Assembly: GCA_016777745.1 (NCBI GenBank)
Contig: JADHQX010000007.1
Location: 1-22,699 of the forward strand
Reading direction: 5' to 3'
DNA: 22,699 nt
DNA from: Candidatus Pelagibacterales bacterium
GTDB taxonomy: Bacteria; Pseudomonadota; Alphaproteobacteria; Pelagibacterales; AG-422-B15
Below are positions 7,471-15,730 of the stretch, in pieces (position 1 is the stretch's first letter; the number at the start of each line of letters is the position of its first letter). The notes beneath the pieces are model-generated. The model was not told the DNA's origin. It worked only from the letters and a program-made list of their open reading frames with translations, and did not search any database. The translations under genes were made by a program, and so were the position numbers.

Positions 7471-8178
7471 ATGGAAACAGACGTATTAGAAATAAGTGCA
7501 CAGGTTAATGATGAGTTCACGTTAATATCGCTTTTTTTTAGAGCTGACTTAGTTGTTAAGTTGGTCATCTTGATGCTTTTTGCAGCTTCTGTTTTTTCAT
7601 GGGCAATTATAATTCAAAAGATCAAGCTTTTTAAAAAAATCAAAGAACTGAGTGATAACTTTGACTCTGTTTTTTGGTCTGGTAAATCTATCAAAGCAAT
7701 ACAGTTAGAATTTAAAGATACTGAAGATTTTCCTGTGAAAAATGTTTTTGATGACGTTGTAAAAGAAATAAAAAAATCTGAAAGTGAAAAAAGCGTTTCA
7801 TCTCTTCCAACTCGTCTTGATGCTGTAATAGAGTCTTCGATAGATTTGGAGACTGAAAAGTTATCAAGTATGTTTAACTATTTAGCCACGATAGGCTCAA
7901 CCTCTCCATTCATAGGGTTATTTGGAACAGTTTGGGGCATAATGAATTCATTTCAATCTATTGCTATTTCAAAGAACACAAGCCTAGCTGTTGTAGCTCC
8001 TGGTATAGCCGAAGCCTTATTTGCAACCGCACTTGGATTATTGGCCGCAATTCCAGCCGTGATTGCATATAATTTGTTTACTGGTCAGGTCAATAAAGAG
8101 TCAGCTCGCATGTATAGGTTCAAAGATCAATTTAACAATATTTTTTTAAGAGGCTTAGATACAAAGAAGGTGATTTAA
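7471..8178 (+). CDS. tolQ: Tol-Pal system proton channel subunit TolQ
   Basis: Inner-membrane subunit (MotA/TolQ/ExbB family) that with TolR conducts protons and energises TolA during outer-membrane constriction. 235 residues. A short periplasmic N-terminus is followed by a first membrane helix at about 30-49, a cytoplasmic domain, then TM2 and TM3 at about 137-160 and 173-203. Signatures are TIGSTSPFIGLFGTVWGIMN (140-159) and GIAEALFATALGLLAAIPAV (178-197), diagnostic of TolQ/ExbB. TolQ rather than ExbB is set by the neighbours tolR, tolA, tolB and pal. It is the first gene of the Tol-Pal cluster, 51 bp after the nuclease gene. The ybgC gene often found just upstream is absent. Confidence 0.96.
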   Translation: METDVLEISAQVNDEFTLISLFFRADLVVKLVILMLFAASVFSWAIIIQKIKLFKKIKELSDNFDSVFWSGKSIKAIQLEFKDTEDFPVKNVFDDVVKEIKKSESEKSVSSLPTRLDAVIESSIDLETEKLSSMFNYLATIGSTSPFIGLFGTVWGIMNSFQSIAISKNTSLAVVAPGIAEALFATALGLLAAIPAVIAYNLFTGQVNKESARMYRFKDQFNNIFLRGLDTKKVI

Positions 8179-8181
8179 TTT

Positions 8182-8586
8182 ATGCCTAGAAATATTAAAT
8201 CTAAACCCTTCAGTGAAATAAACGTAACTCCGTTCGTTGATGTAATGTTGGTTTTGCTAATTATTTTTATGGTAACTGCACCATTATTAACAGTAGGAGT
8301 ACAAGTTGATTTACCGGAAAGCAATGCTGACTCTCTTCAGTCTGATAACGAGCCTTTAGAATTAACAATATCTAAAGATGGTAATATTTATATTCAAGAA
8401 ACTGAGGTTAATATTAAAGAGCTAATTCCTAAACTAGTTGCTATTACAGAAAATAGATTGGATACAAAAATTTATGTTAGAGGAGATGAAGTGATTAACT
8501 ATGGAAAAGTTATGCGAGTATTGGGCGAGTTGTCTGGATCAGGTTTTTCTAAAGTAGCTTTAATAACTAAACCTATAACTAATTAA
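8182..8586 (+). CDS. tolR: Tol-Pal system protein TolR
   Basis: ExbD/TolR-family inner-membrane protein, partner of TolQ in the proton channel. 134 residues: a short cytoplasmic N-terminus with KPFSEINVTPFVDVMLVLLI, one membrane helix at about 17-37 carrying the proton-handling Asp20 (Asp23 in E. coli), and a periplasmic domain with VQVDLPES, LTISKDGNIYI, KIYVRGDEVINYGKVMRVLG. Length and layout are normal. The start codon lies three bases after the tolQ stop, so the two subunits are co-translated. ExbD is excluded by context. Confidence 0.96.
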   Translation: MPRNIKSKPFSEINVTPFVDVMLVLLIIFMVTAPLLTVGVQVDLPESNADSLQSDNEPLELTISKDGNIYIQETEVNIKELIPKLVAITENRLDTKIYVRGDEVINYGKVMRVLGELSGSGFSKVALITKPITN

Positions 8587-8604
8587 TTATGTAATGCCAC
8601 AAAT

Positions 8605-9411
8605 ATGCAGATTTCAATTATTACCTCATCACTTCTACATATTGGATTCATTGTTTTAACAATTTTAGGGCTACCTATCTTTAATTCACCAGTAATTGAT
8701 ATTCCTCCTGTTGTACAAGTTGAAATATTAGAAATTACTGAACAAACTAATGTTCCAGAAGTTAGCAAAAGAGAAGTTGTTGAAAAAGAAGAAGATAATA
8801 AAAAAAAAGATAATCTAAAGATCAATCAACCAATTCTTAAACCAAAGATGGAAAAATCAGATGAAAAAATTAAAGATCCAGCTCCAGAGGAAGAAATTAT
8901 TAAACCTGAAGTAGTAGAAAAAAAATCAGTTGTGAATATGCCCATTAGGAAGCCAGTAATAAAAAAGAAAGATAATTTTGATCCATTAAAAATTGCAGAA
9001 CTTATTGATATGGCACAAGACACTAAGCCGATTGAAGACGCTAAGGATGAAGAATACGAGTCTCTAGACTCAACCGATACTCTGGTCGACAAGTTGACAT
9101 TAAGCGAAGAAGACGCCATAAGATCACAATTTTTACGCTGTTGGAGCATACCTATAGGAATGCCTGAAGATGATAGCTTGGTGGTGAAAGTTAAGATATC
9201 ATTAAGGCAAGATGGCTCATTAATGAAACCACCCGAAGTAACTGATCATCAGAGAATGAACAAACCAAGTCAAAAATATTTTAAAGTATTAGCAGAAAGT
9301 GCCTTAAGAGCAGTAAGAAGGTGTGATCCAATTAAAACTCCTTCAATAGATAGATATGAAGATTGGAAAACTCTTCAACTTAATTTTGATCCAAGAGAAA
9401 TACTAAGGTAA
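8605..9411 (+). CDS. tolA: Tol-Pal system protein TolA
   Basis: Inner-membrane-anchored, periplasm-spanning protein that couples TolQR energy to TolB and Pal. 268 residues. The N-terminal helix (about 3-26) contains Ser8 and His12 in the four-residue spacing of the SHLS motif that contacts TolQ/ExbB. A Pro/Glu/Lys-rich linker covers about 45-125 in place of the long Ala-rich helix of E. coli TolA. The C-terminal domain (170-268) has FLRCWSIPIGMPED, VVKVKISLRQDGSL and ALRAVRRCDPI, with Cys179 and Cys240 placed to form a disulfide. A run of nine A lies at 8800-8808 in the linker. ATGs just upstream (8589, 8594) are out of frame, so 8605 is the start. It is 18 bp after tolR. Confidence 0.92.
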   Translation: MQISIITSSLLHIGFIVLTILGLPIFNSPVIDIPPVVQVEILEITEQTNVPEVSKREVVEKEEDNKKKDNLKINQPILKPKMEKSDEKIKDPAPEEEIIKPEVVEKKSVVNMPIRKPVIKKKDNFDPLKIAELIDMAQDTKPIEDAKDEEYESLDSTDTLVDKLTLSEEDAIRSQFLRCWSIPIGMPEDDSLVVKVKISLRQDGSLMKPPEVTDHQRMNKPSQKYFKVLAESALRAVRRCDPIKTPSIDRYEDWKTLQLNFDPREILR

Positions 9412-9416
9412 TTATC

Positions 9417-10745
9417 ATGATAAGAATTATAAAATTTTTTGCAATTATCAGCTTTTGCTTAACTACCAATGCAATAGCACTAATAGAGATTGATATAACG
9501 GAGGGCAATAGAGAACCATTACCCATCGCCATTTCAGATTTTTTCTATGATGAAACAGACTCATTAAAATTAAATGAAATTTCCAATAATCTCTCTGATG
9601 TTGTTAAGGCAGACTTGGAGCGATGTGGTTTATTTGCTCCTATTAATGAAGATGCTTTTATTCAGAAAAATTCTGCAATGCATTTAAGACCAAGGTTTGA
9701 AGATTGGAGATTAATTAAATCTCAAGCCCTAGTCACTGGAAAACTAAAAATTGTTGATGAAGACAAATTGAGAGTTGAATTTAGATTGTGGGATACACTT
9801 GCAGAAAAAGAAATTGAGGCTTTAGTTCTAATAACAACATTAGATAACTGGAGGCGAATTAGCCATATGATTTCTGATAAAGTTTATGAAAGACTAACTG
9901 GTGAAAAGGGTTATTTTGATACTAGAATATTATATGTCTCAGAAAGTGGACCTAAAAATAAAAGAATTAAAAAATTAGCAATTATGGATCAAGATGGTGC
10001 AAATCATCGTCATTTAACTAGTGGTAAGGAATTAGTATTAACTCCTAGATTTAACCCAGTTAAACAAGAAATTACTTATCTTTCATATTTTAAGAATTTG
10101 CCAAGGGTATATTTGTTGAATATTGAAACTGGAAACCAAGAAGTTGTTGGAGACTTTCCTGGTATGACATTTGCCCCAAGATTTTCTCCAGATGGAAGTA
10201 AAATTATAATGAGTTTAGCAAAAGATGGAAATTCAGATATCTATGTAATGGATTTAAAAAGTAGAGTTGTTACTAGATTAACAACTAATGCAGCAATTGA
10301 TACTTCGCCAAGTTATTCACCAGATGGAAGAAAAATAACCTTTAATTCAGATAGAGGTGGAAGTCAGCAATTATATGTAATGGACAACGATGGTAGAAAT
10401 CAAAAAAGAATATCCAATAAAGGTGGAAATTATGCAACGCCAGTATGGTCACCAAGGGGAGATTTAATTGCTTTTACAAAAAACTTTAAGGGTAGTTATG
10501 CTATTGGAGTAATGAGAACTAATGGAGAGGGAGAAAGATTGCTTACTGAAAGTTGGTATCAGGAAGCACCTTCTTGGTCGCCAAATGGAAGAGTACTTAC
10601 TTTTTATAGGGAAACTCCAGCAAATGACACTGGCCAAGGTCATTCTTCAACTTTATGGTCCATCGACCTAACAGGTTTTAATGAAAGAAAAATTGATACA
10701 CCTCAAGATGGATCTGATCCATCATGGTCTAATTTGCTACAGTAA
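9417..10745 (+). CDS. tolB: Tol-Pal system translocation protein TolB
   Basis: Periplasmic beta-propeller protein that shuttles between Pal and TolA. 442 residues, normal length. A signal peptide occupies about 1-21 (basic MIRIIK, hydrophobic core, cleavage near NAIA). The TolB N-terminal domain follows to about 165 with IDITEGNREPLPIAI and CGLFAPI. A six-bladed propeller of PD40 repeats then begins near 170, with repeat cores such as TPRFNP, APRFSPDGSKI, SPSYSPDGRKITFNSDRGG, TPVWSPRGDLIAFT and APSWSPNGRVLTFY. The N-terminus of mature TolB is where TolA binds in the family. Starts five bases after tolA. Confidence 0.96.
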   Translation: MIRIIKFFAIISFCLTTNAIALIEIDITEGNREPLPIAISDFFYDETDSLKLNEISNNLSDVVKADLERCGLFAPINEDAFIQKNSAMHLRPRFEDWRLIKSQALVTGKLKIVDEDKLRVEFRLWDTLAEKEIEALVLITTLDNWRRISHMISDKVYERLTGEKGYFDTRILYVSESGPKNKRIKKLAIMDQDGANHRHLTSGKELVLTPRFNPVKQEITYLSYFKNLPRVYLLNIETGNQEVVGDFPGMTFAPRFSPDGSKIIMSLAKDGNSDIYVMDLKSRVVTRLTTNAAIDTSPSYSPDGRKITFNSDRGGSQQLYVMDNDGRNQKRISNKGGNYATPVWSPRGDLIAFTKNFKGSYAIGVMRTNGEGERLLTESWYQEAPSWSPNGRVLTFYRETPANDTGQGHSSTLWSIDLTGFNERKIDTPQDGSDPSWSNLLQ

Positions 10746-10842
10746 AACCTAAAAAATACACTTAATTTTATCTAGACTTGGAACTATTAAGTAAATAGAG
10801 TACTAAAAGGGGCAATATTAAATTTTTGGAGAAAACATACAA

Positions 10843-11340
10843 ATGAATCAAAGCATTAAAAAATTTAGCAATTTCTTTGCTATTTTCCTATTAACCTCGT
10901 TTCTTGCAGCTTGTGCAACCGCACCTACAGAAACTTCATCGACTAGTCAAAGTCAAGTTGTTGGAGGAGTTTACGTTGGAACAGAAACTATTGAAATGTT
11001 AGCAGTAAATGTTCCAGATAGAGTTTTCTTTGCATACGACAGTTATTCATTAGCAGCTTCTGCTCAAGCAACTCTGAGTAAGCAAGCAAAATGGCTTAAA
11101 GCAAACCCATCTATTGCAATTGCTATAGAAGGACATGCAGATGAAAGAGGCACTAGAGAATATAACTTAGCACTAGGCGATAGAAGAGCTTCATCAGTAA
11201 AAGATTATTTAATGAGTCAAGGAATTAGCTCAAATAGAATAAGCACCATTAGTTATGGTAAGGAACGACCAGTACAAAGTGGTTCGAATGATACATCATG
11301 GGCTCAAAACAGACGCTCGGTTTCAGTCAGAACAAATTAA
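10843..11340 (+). CDS. pal: Peptidoglycan-associated lipoprotein Pal
   Basis: Outer-membrane lipoprotein that binds peptidoglycan and TolB. 165 residues. The signal peptide ends in lipobox FLAAC, with Cys24 the lipidated residue. A Ser/Thr-rich tether follows to about 55, then an OmpA-like domain with VFFAYDSYSL (62-70), the diaminopimelate-binding EGHADERGTREYNLALGDRR (96-115) and SYGKERP. A GGAG lies about 10 bases before the ATG. The 97-bp gap after tolB is the largest within the Tol cluster and contains a weak promoter-like pair, TTGGAA (10778-10783), 17 bp, TACTAA, so pal may have its own transcription in addition to read-through. Confidence 0.96.
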   Translation: MNQSIKKFSNFFAIFLLTSFLAACATAPTETSSTSQSQVVGGVYVGTETIEMLAVNVPDRVFFAYDSYSLAASAQATLSKQAKWLKANPSIAIAIEGHADERGTREYNLALGDRRASSVKDYLMSQGISSNRISTISYGKERPVQSGSNDTSWAQNRRSVSVRTN

Positions 11341-11364
11341 GATTACAAAACTCAAATTTAACTT

Positions 11365-11396
11365 CAGCTATTTGCCTTTATTTAGACAAATAGCTG
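11365..11396 (+). terminator. Stem-loop between pal and cpoB
   Basis: Perfect 10-bp inverted repeat, CAGCTATTTG at 11365-11374 and CAAATAGCTG at 11387-11396, with a 12-base loop, 25 bases after the pal stop codon. It is followed by TGTTTGACTT rather than a clean U run, so it may be a weak or partial terminator, or an RNA-stabilising hairpin at the 3' end of pal mRNA. The inverted repeat is certain; the function is inferred. Confidence 0.55.
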
Positions 11397-11417
11397 TGTT
11401 TGACTTATAAATAAAAT

Positions 11418-12392
11418 ATGAGTCATTTTATGTCTAGTTCAAATACTAAAACAATTATCTTAAGCTTTATTTTTATAATTGGGTTAGGCTCAACAGCTAG
11501 TTCAAATTCAACTGATGATATTATTGCAAAAATTAATTCAATAGAAAATAGAATAAAAGTTTTAGAAAAAGCTACATTCAATAAAACAAATTCTAGCCAA
11601 AATAATTTTAGTGCTGGAGATTATGAGTCAATTATAACAAGACAATCAATTCAAATCTCTGAACTTCAAAACCAGATACAAGAGTTAACTGGTAGTATAG
11701 AAGAAGTTTTATTTAGCCTTCAAACATTAATCAATAATTTTAATAATTTTAAAGCTGATACAGAGATGAGATTTTCAGATGTAAATGTTGCTACTTCCAC
11801 TAACAACAATCAAGCAGTAGTATCAACTGAGAACGAAGTTGTAGATTATGACCTAGCTCCAAAAAATCTTGGCACTCTTGCAGTGCCATTAGAAGAAAAT
11901 AATACTGTTGCTGGTGAGCAAGAAATTACAGCTACTATTGATCAAGAAAGCTTGATTTTGGTTGAAGACAAGAAGCCAGAATTATTAATTCTACCAGAAG
12001 GCTCAGAAATTGAACAATATAACTTTAGTATAAACTTGCTAACTTCAGGTGATTATGAAGGTGCAGAAGGTGCCTTAAAAGAATTTATTAAAATATCTAA
12101 AGATGAGAAGCTTTTATCAAACTCATATTTTTGGCTTGCAGAAACTTACTATGTAAGAGAAAACTTTAAAGATGCTGCAAAAAATTATTTATCATTATAT
12201 CAAAATCATTCAGATAGTCCCAAGGCACCAAGTGGACTATTAAAATTGGGAATTTCGTTGGTTAAAATGGGCCAATTAGAACAAGGATGTGCTTCTCTAG
12301 CTAAGTTAAGAATTAGCTATCCAGAAACAGCGCAATCTATTCTAGACAGAGGTGATATTGAGATTCAGAGAAATGGCTGTAAAGTTAATTAA
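11418..12392 (+). CDS. cpoB: Cell division coordinator CpoB (YbgF)
   Basis: Periplasmic protein that links peptidoglycan synthesis to Tol-Pal action during constriction; the last gene of the classical tol-pal order. 324 residues. A signal peptide covers about 1-29 (core IILSFIFIIGLGSTASS), a coiled-coil trimerisation segment runs about 32-115 with Leu/Ile heptads, then a low-complexity linker and TPR-type repeats from about 200 to 320 (YNFSINLLTSGDYEGAEGAL, SYFWLAETYYVRENFKDAAK, GLLKLGISLVKMGQLEQGC). An alternative start at 11430 removes four residues and would give an equally good signal peptide. Preceded by the 11365-11396 hairpin; its 3' end overlaps tilS. Confidence 0.88.
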   Translation: MSHFMSSSNTKTIILSFIFIIGLGSTASSNSTDDIIAKINSIENRIKVLEKATFNKTNSSQNNFSAGDYESIITRQSIQISELQNQIQELTGSIEEVLFSLQTLINNFNNFKADTEMRFSDVNVATSTNNNQAVVSTENEVVDYDLAPKNLGTLAVPLEENNTVAGEQEITATIDQESLILVEDKKPELLILPEGSEIEQYNFSINLLTSGDYEGAEGALKEFIKISKDEKLLSNSYFWLAETYYVRENFKDAAKNYLSLYQNHSDSPKAPSGLLKLGISLVKMGQLEQGCASLAKLRISYPETAQSILDRGDIEIQRNGCKVN

Positions 12393-13689
12393 ACCAAAAA
12401 AATCAAAATCTTTTGATCCAATATTAGAACAAGATTTTTTTAAAAGTCTCTTAAAATTTAAGCTCGGTAAAAAAATTGCTGTCGCTGTATCTGGAGGTCC
12501 AGATAGCTTAGCTTTAACTATATTGCTACAAAAATTTTCTTTAGAAAATAACATTGCTTTAAAAGCTATTAGTATTGATCATGGTTTAAGAAAATCATCT
12601 AAAGATGAATTGCAATGGCTAGCATCTGAATTTAAAAAAAGAAAAATAAAGCATAAAATAATAAAATGGAAAAATATTAAGCCAAACTCAAACATTCTTT
12701 CCAATGCAAGAGATAAAAGATATGAGCTTCTAATCAAAGAATGTGAAAGACTAAATATTAGATATCTATTCACAGGCCACCATTTGGACGACCAAGTTGA
12801 AAATGTCTTGTTACGTATTATTCGGGGGAGTGGGATTAAAGGGTTAGGGTCCCTTCAAGAAAAATTTAATTTTAAAAAGAGTAAGGTAAATATTTTACGA
12901 CCTTTATTAAAATATCCAAAAAAATCTTTAATTTCTTATTTAGCAAACGAAAAACAAAAATATATATTGGATCCAACCAATACTGATAATAATTTTGATC
13001 GATCAAGAGTACGTAAGGTTTCTAGTCATTTAATCAATGAAGGATTAAATAATAAAAGGCTTTTAAATACTATCAAAAATCTAAAAGAAGCAAATAATTC
13101 AATTAACTATTTGATTAACTCATCACTGAAAAGTTTTATAAAAATTAACAGTAGAGGGGTAATATCTATATTAATAGATCAATTTAAGCCATTGCCTGAA
13201 GAAGTAAAATTTAGATCTATATCAAAACTTCTTATATTTATTGGAAGAGGAAAGAATACTCCAAGATCTAAAAATATTTTGAATCTATTAGATCTTATTT
13301 TTAAAAATAATTTTAAAAGTCTAACAATAGCTGGATGTTTAGTTAAGAAAGAAAAAAAAGAAATACTATTTTTACCTGAAGTTACTAGAAAACTTTGTGT
13401 TACTAAAATTGCATCAAGTAATTTTATTTGGAATGAACAATACAAGGTAACTATGAAAAATGATTATGCTAAAGGACTATCTATTCAGTACCTCGGAGAA
13501 AATGGAATAAAATCAGTGCCCAAAAGATATAGCAATAAATTAATCAAAGACATTTACCCGCCTTCACATTTAAGTATATGGAAAGGTAAAAAATTAATTG
13601 CCGTTCCAGACATTAATTATTCAGACAAAAATATTAAGTCTATTAAAAAATATGAGTTAATTGATATTCATTCACAGTTAAAAGAATAA
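12373..13689 (+). CDS. tilS: tRNA(Ile)-lysidine synthetase
   Basis: ATP-dependent enzyme that changes C34 of the CAU-anticodon tRNA-Ile to lysidine so that it reads AUA, an essential function in an AT-rich genome. From the ATG at 12373 the protein has 438 residues. A PP-loop ATPase domain carries VAVSGGPDSLAL, SIDHGLR, LFTGHHLDDQVENVLLRIIR and GSGIKGLGSLQ, followed by LRPLLKYPKKSLISYL and LDPTNTDNNFDRSRVR, all standard TilS motifs, then a divergent Lys-rich C-terminal region. An in-frame GTG at 12352 would extend it by seven residues; I prefer the ATG, which still overlaps cpoB by 20 bp and may couple translation of the two. Confidence 0.93.
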   Translation: MAVKLIKPKKSKSFDPILEQDFFKSLLKFKLGKKIAVAVSGGPDSLALTILLQKFSLENNIALKAISIDHGLRKSSKDELQWLASEFKKRKIKHKIIKWKNIKPNSNILSNARDKRYELLIKECERLNIRYLFTGHHLDDQVENVLLRIIRGSGIKGLGSLQEKFNFKKSKVNILRPLLKYPKKSLISYLANEKQKYILDPTNTDNNFDRSRVRKVSSHLINEGLNNKRLLNTIKNLKEANNSINYLINSSLKSFIKINSRGVISILIDQFKPLPEEVKFRSISKLLIFIGRGKNTPRSKNILNLLDLIFKNNFKSLTIAGCLVKKEKKEILFLPEVTRKLCVTKIASSNFIWNEQYKVTMKNDYAKGLSIQYLGENGIKSVPKRYSNKLIKDIYPPSHLSIWKGKKLIAVPDINYSDKNIKSIKKYELIDIHSQLKE

Positions 13690-13713
13690 TTGCATCAATA
13701 AGCTATTGATTTA

Positions 13714-13719
13714 TATAAT
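13714..13719 (+). promoter_or_regulatory. Candidate -10 box for ftsH-folP-glmM
   Basis: A perfect TATAAT in the 102-bp tilS-ftsH gap. TTGCAT (13690-13695) lies 18 bp upstream but matches the -35 consensus poorly. The start would be near 13726, a leader of about 66 bases. A second, weaker pair, TTGAAT (13750-13755) with TTAATA 17 bp on, lies closer to the gene. I found no CCC-type heat-shock -10 element here, although ftsH is often RpoH-controlled. Confidence 0.35.
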
Positions 13720-13791
13720 TTATTTGGTTTACTATATTTCTTGTAAGTATTGAATTAGTTATTACATATATATTAATATTATTTTGAAATC

Positions 13792-15705
13792 ATGAATTTA
13801 AAAAACATAGCTCTCTGGCTCTTTATTGGCTTAATTATAATTGGATTATTTAATCTGTTCAATCCTAATGCCAGTAACACTGCCAATACTCTAGATTTAA
13901 CTTATTCTCAATTTTTAGAAAATGTTAAGAATGGATCTGTAAACGATGTTACTATTCGTGGTAATAATGTTTCTGGAAATTTCTCAGATGGAAGAAAATT
14001 TAAAACTTACGCAGTCAATGATCCAACTCTAGTAGAAAAATTAACTAACATGGGCGTTAATATTTCCGCAGCACCTCTTGATGATGGGTTTTCTATTCTG
14101 GGAATTTTAATCTCTTGGTTTCCTATGCTCTTACTTATTGGAGTATGGGTATTCTTTATGCGACAAATGCAGGGTGGCAAAGGTGGCGCTATGGGTTTTG
14201 GAAAATCAAAAGCCAAGCTTTTAAATGAAAATAAAAACAAGATTACATTTAATGACGTTGCTGGTGTAGATGAATCAAAAGAAGAGTTAGTTGAAATTGT
14301 TGAATTTTTAAAAGATCCAAGAAAATTTCAAAAACTCGGAGGCAGAATTCCAAAAGGAGCACTATTAGTAGGATCACCAGGAACTGGTAAAACCTTATTA
14401 GCTCGAGCTGTTGCTGGAGAAGCAGGGGTTCCATTTTTTAGTATTTCAGGTTCTGATTTTGTTGAAATGTTTGTTGGGGTGGGCGCATCTCGTGTAAGAG
14501 ACATGTTTGAACAAGGAAGAAAACACGCACCATGTATCATATTTATTGATGAAATTGATGCTGTAGGAAGAAGTCGAGGAGCTGGTTTAGGCGGTGGCAA
14601 TGATGAAAGAGAGCAAACATTAAATCAAATATTAGTTGAAATGGATGGGTTTGATGCTCAAGAAGGTGTTATTATAGTTGCAGCAACAAATAGACCTGAT
14701 GTTCTTGATCCTGCATTACTTAGACCCGGAAGATTTGATAGACAGATTGTTGTACCTAGCCCTGATTTAGTTGGTAGAGAAGCTATATTAAAAGTTCATA
14801 TGAAAAAGATTACATTCGCTCCGGATGTAAATATTAGAACTGTTGCCAGAGGTACACCAGGATTTTCTGGAGCAGATTTAGCAAATTTAGTAAATGAATC
14901 TGCTTTACTTGCTGCGAGAAAGAATAAAAAAATTGTTACAATGATTGACTTTGAAGAGTCCAGAGACAAAGTTGCTTTTGGTACCGAAAGAAGATCTGCA
15001 GTGATGACAGAAGATGAAATTAAGCTGACCGCCTATCATGAAGCGGGTCATGCATTATGTTCTTTAAACCTACCAGCTTCTATGCCAATTCATAAAGCAA
15101 CAATTATACCAAGGGGCAGAGCACTAGGAATGGTAATGTACTTACCGGAAAAAGATATTATTTCAGTTACTAGAGAAGAATATGAGGCCAGAATGGTGAG
15201 TGCGCTTGGTGGAAGAGTTGCAGAAGAAATAATTTTTGGTCGCGATAAGGTTACATCAGGTGCGTCAAGCGACATACAACAAGTCACTAAAACAGCAAGA
15301 GAAATGGTTACGCAATTTGGTATGAGTGATACTCTTGGCCCAATATTATATGCTGAAAATGATGAAGAAGTTTTCTTAGGAAGATCAGTGCAAAAACATA
15401 AAAATGTCTCTGAAGAAACAGCTAAAACTATTGATTCAGAAATTAAAAAACTTGTTGATAAATCATATGAAAAAACAAAACAAATTTTGAATACTAAAAT
15501 TGATGATCTTCATACTCTAGCAAAAGGTTTAATTGAATATGAAACTTTAGAGCTAGCAGAAATTAAAGAGCTACTAAAAACTGGAACTATTAATAGAGCA
15601 AACCCAGAAGATGAAATAAAAAATGCTGGGCCTTCAGTTCCAAAAAGTAGCAAGTCTAAACCAACTGTTAATCCAGACTTAAAGCCAAAACCACAAACAT
15701 CTTAA
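13792..15705 (+). CDS. ftsH: ATP-dependent zinc metalloprotease FtsH
   Basis: Membrane-anchored hexameric AAA+ protease that degrades misfolded membrane proteins and regulators such as RpoH. 637 residues, full length. TM1 is at about 5-23 and TM2 at about 101-124, around a periplasmic domain. The AAA domain has Walker [10 protein letters not shown] (193-201; the usual GPPGTGKT has Ser for the first Pro), Walker B IIFIDEID (249-256), and the second region of homology [20 protein letters not shown]. The protease domain has the zinc site HEAGH (416-420) and the third-ligand stretch [11 protein letters not shown]. The C-terminal tail is Pro/Lys-rich. It heads the conserved ftsH-folP-glmM order. 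RpoH, its usual substrate in proteobacteria, is encoded 3.7 kb downstream. Confidence 0.98.
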   Translation: MNLKNIALWLFIGLIIIGLFNLFNPNASNTANTLDLTYSQFLENVKNGSVNDVTIRGNNVSGNFSDGRKFKTYAVNDPTLVEKLTNMGVNISAAPLDDGFSILGILISWFPMLLLIGVWVFFMRQMQGGKGGAMGFGKSKAKLLNENKNKITFNDVAGVDESKEELVEIVEFLKDPRKFQKLGGRIPKGALLVGSPGTGKTLLARAVAGEAGVPFFSISGSDFVEMFVGVGASRVRDMFEQGRKHAPCIIFIDEIDAVGRSRGAGLGGGNDEREQTLNQILVEMDGFDAQEGVIIVAATNRPDVLDPALLRPGRFDRQIVVPSPDLVGREAILKVHMKKITFAPDVNIRTVARGTPGFSGADLANLVNESALLAARKNKKIVTMIDFEESRDKVAFGTERRSAVMTEDEIKLTAYHEAGHALCSLNLPASMPIHKATIIPRGRALGMVMYLPEKDIISVTREEYEARMVSALGGRVAEEIIFGRDKVTSGASSDIQQVTKTAREMVTQFGMSDTLGPILYAENDEEVFLGRSVQKHKNVSEETAKTIDSEIKKLVDKSYEKTKQILNTKIDDLHTLAKGLIEYETLELAEIKELLKTGTINRANPEDEIKNAGPSVPKSSKSKPTVNPDLKPKPQTS

Positions 15706-15730
15706 ATCTTTTATAGGATATTAGGGCGAA

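Noticed and set aside
8826..9149. 107-codon minus-strand frame with Ser-rich sequence opposite tolA
   Set aside because: Ser/Phe runs are the antisense of the Lys/Glu-rich TolA linker; there is no start signal and no recognisable domain.
12352..12372. GTG start for tilS adding seven residues
   Set aside because: The ATG at 12373 gives a better-fitting TilS N-terminus and less overlap with cpoB; the GTG remains possible but is not preferred.
13740..13775. CTTG-plus-TATAT stretch before ftsH as an alphaproteobacterial heat-shock promoter
   Set aside because: The spacing to the -10-like element is about 21 bp rather than 17-18 and the CYTAT core does not match; in such AT-rich DNA this is probably chance.
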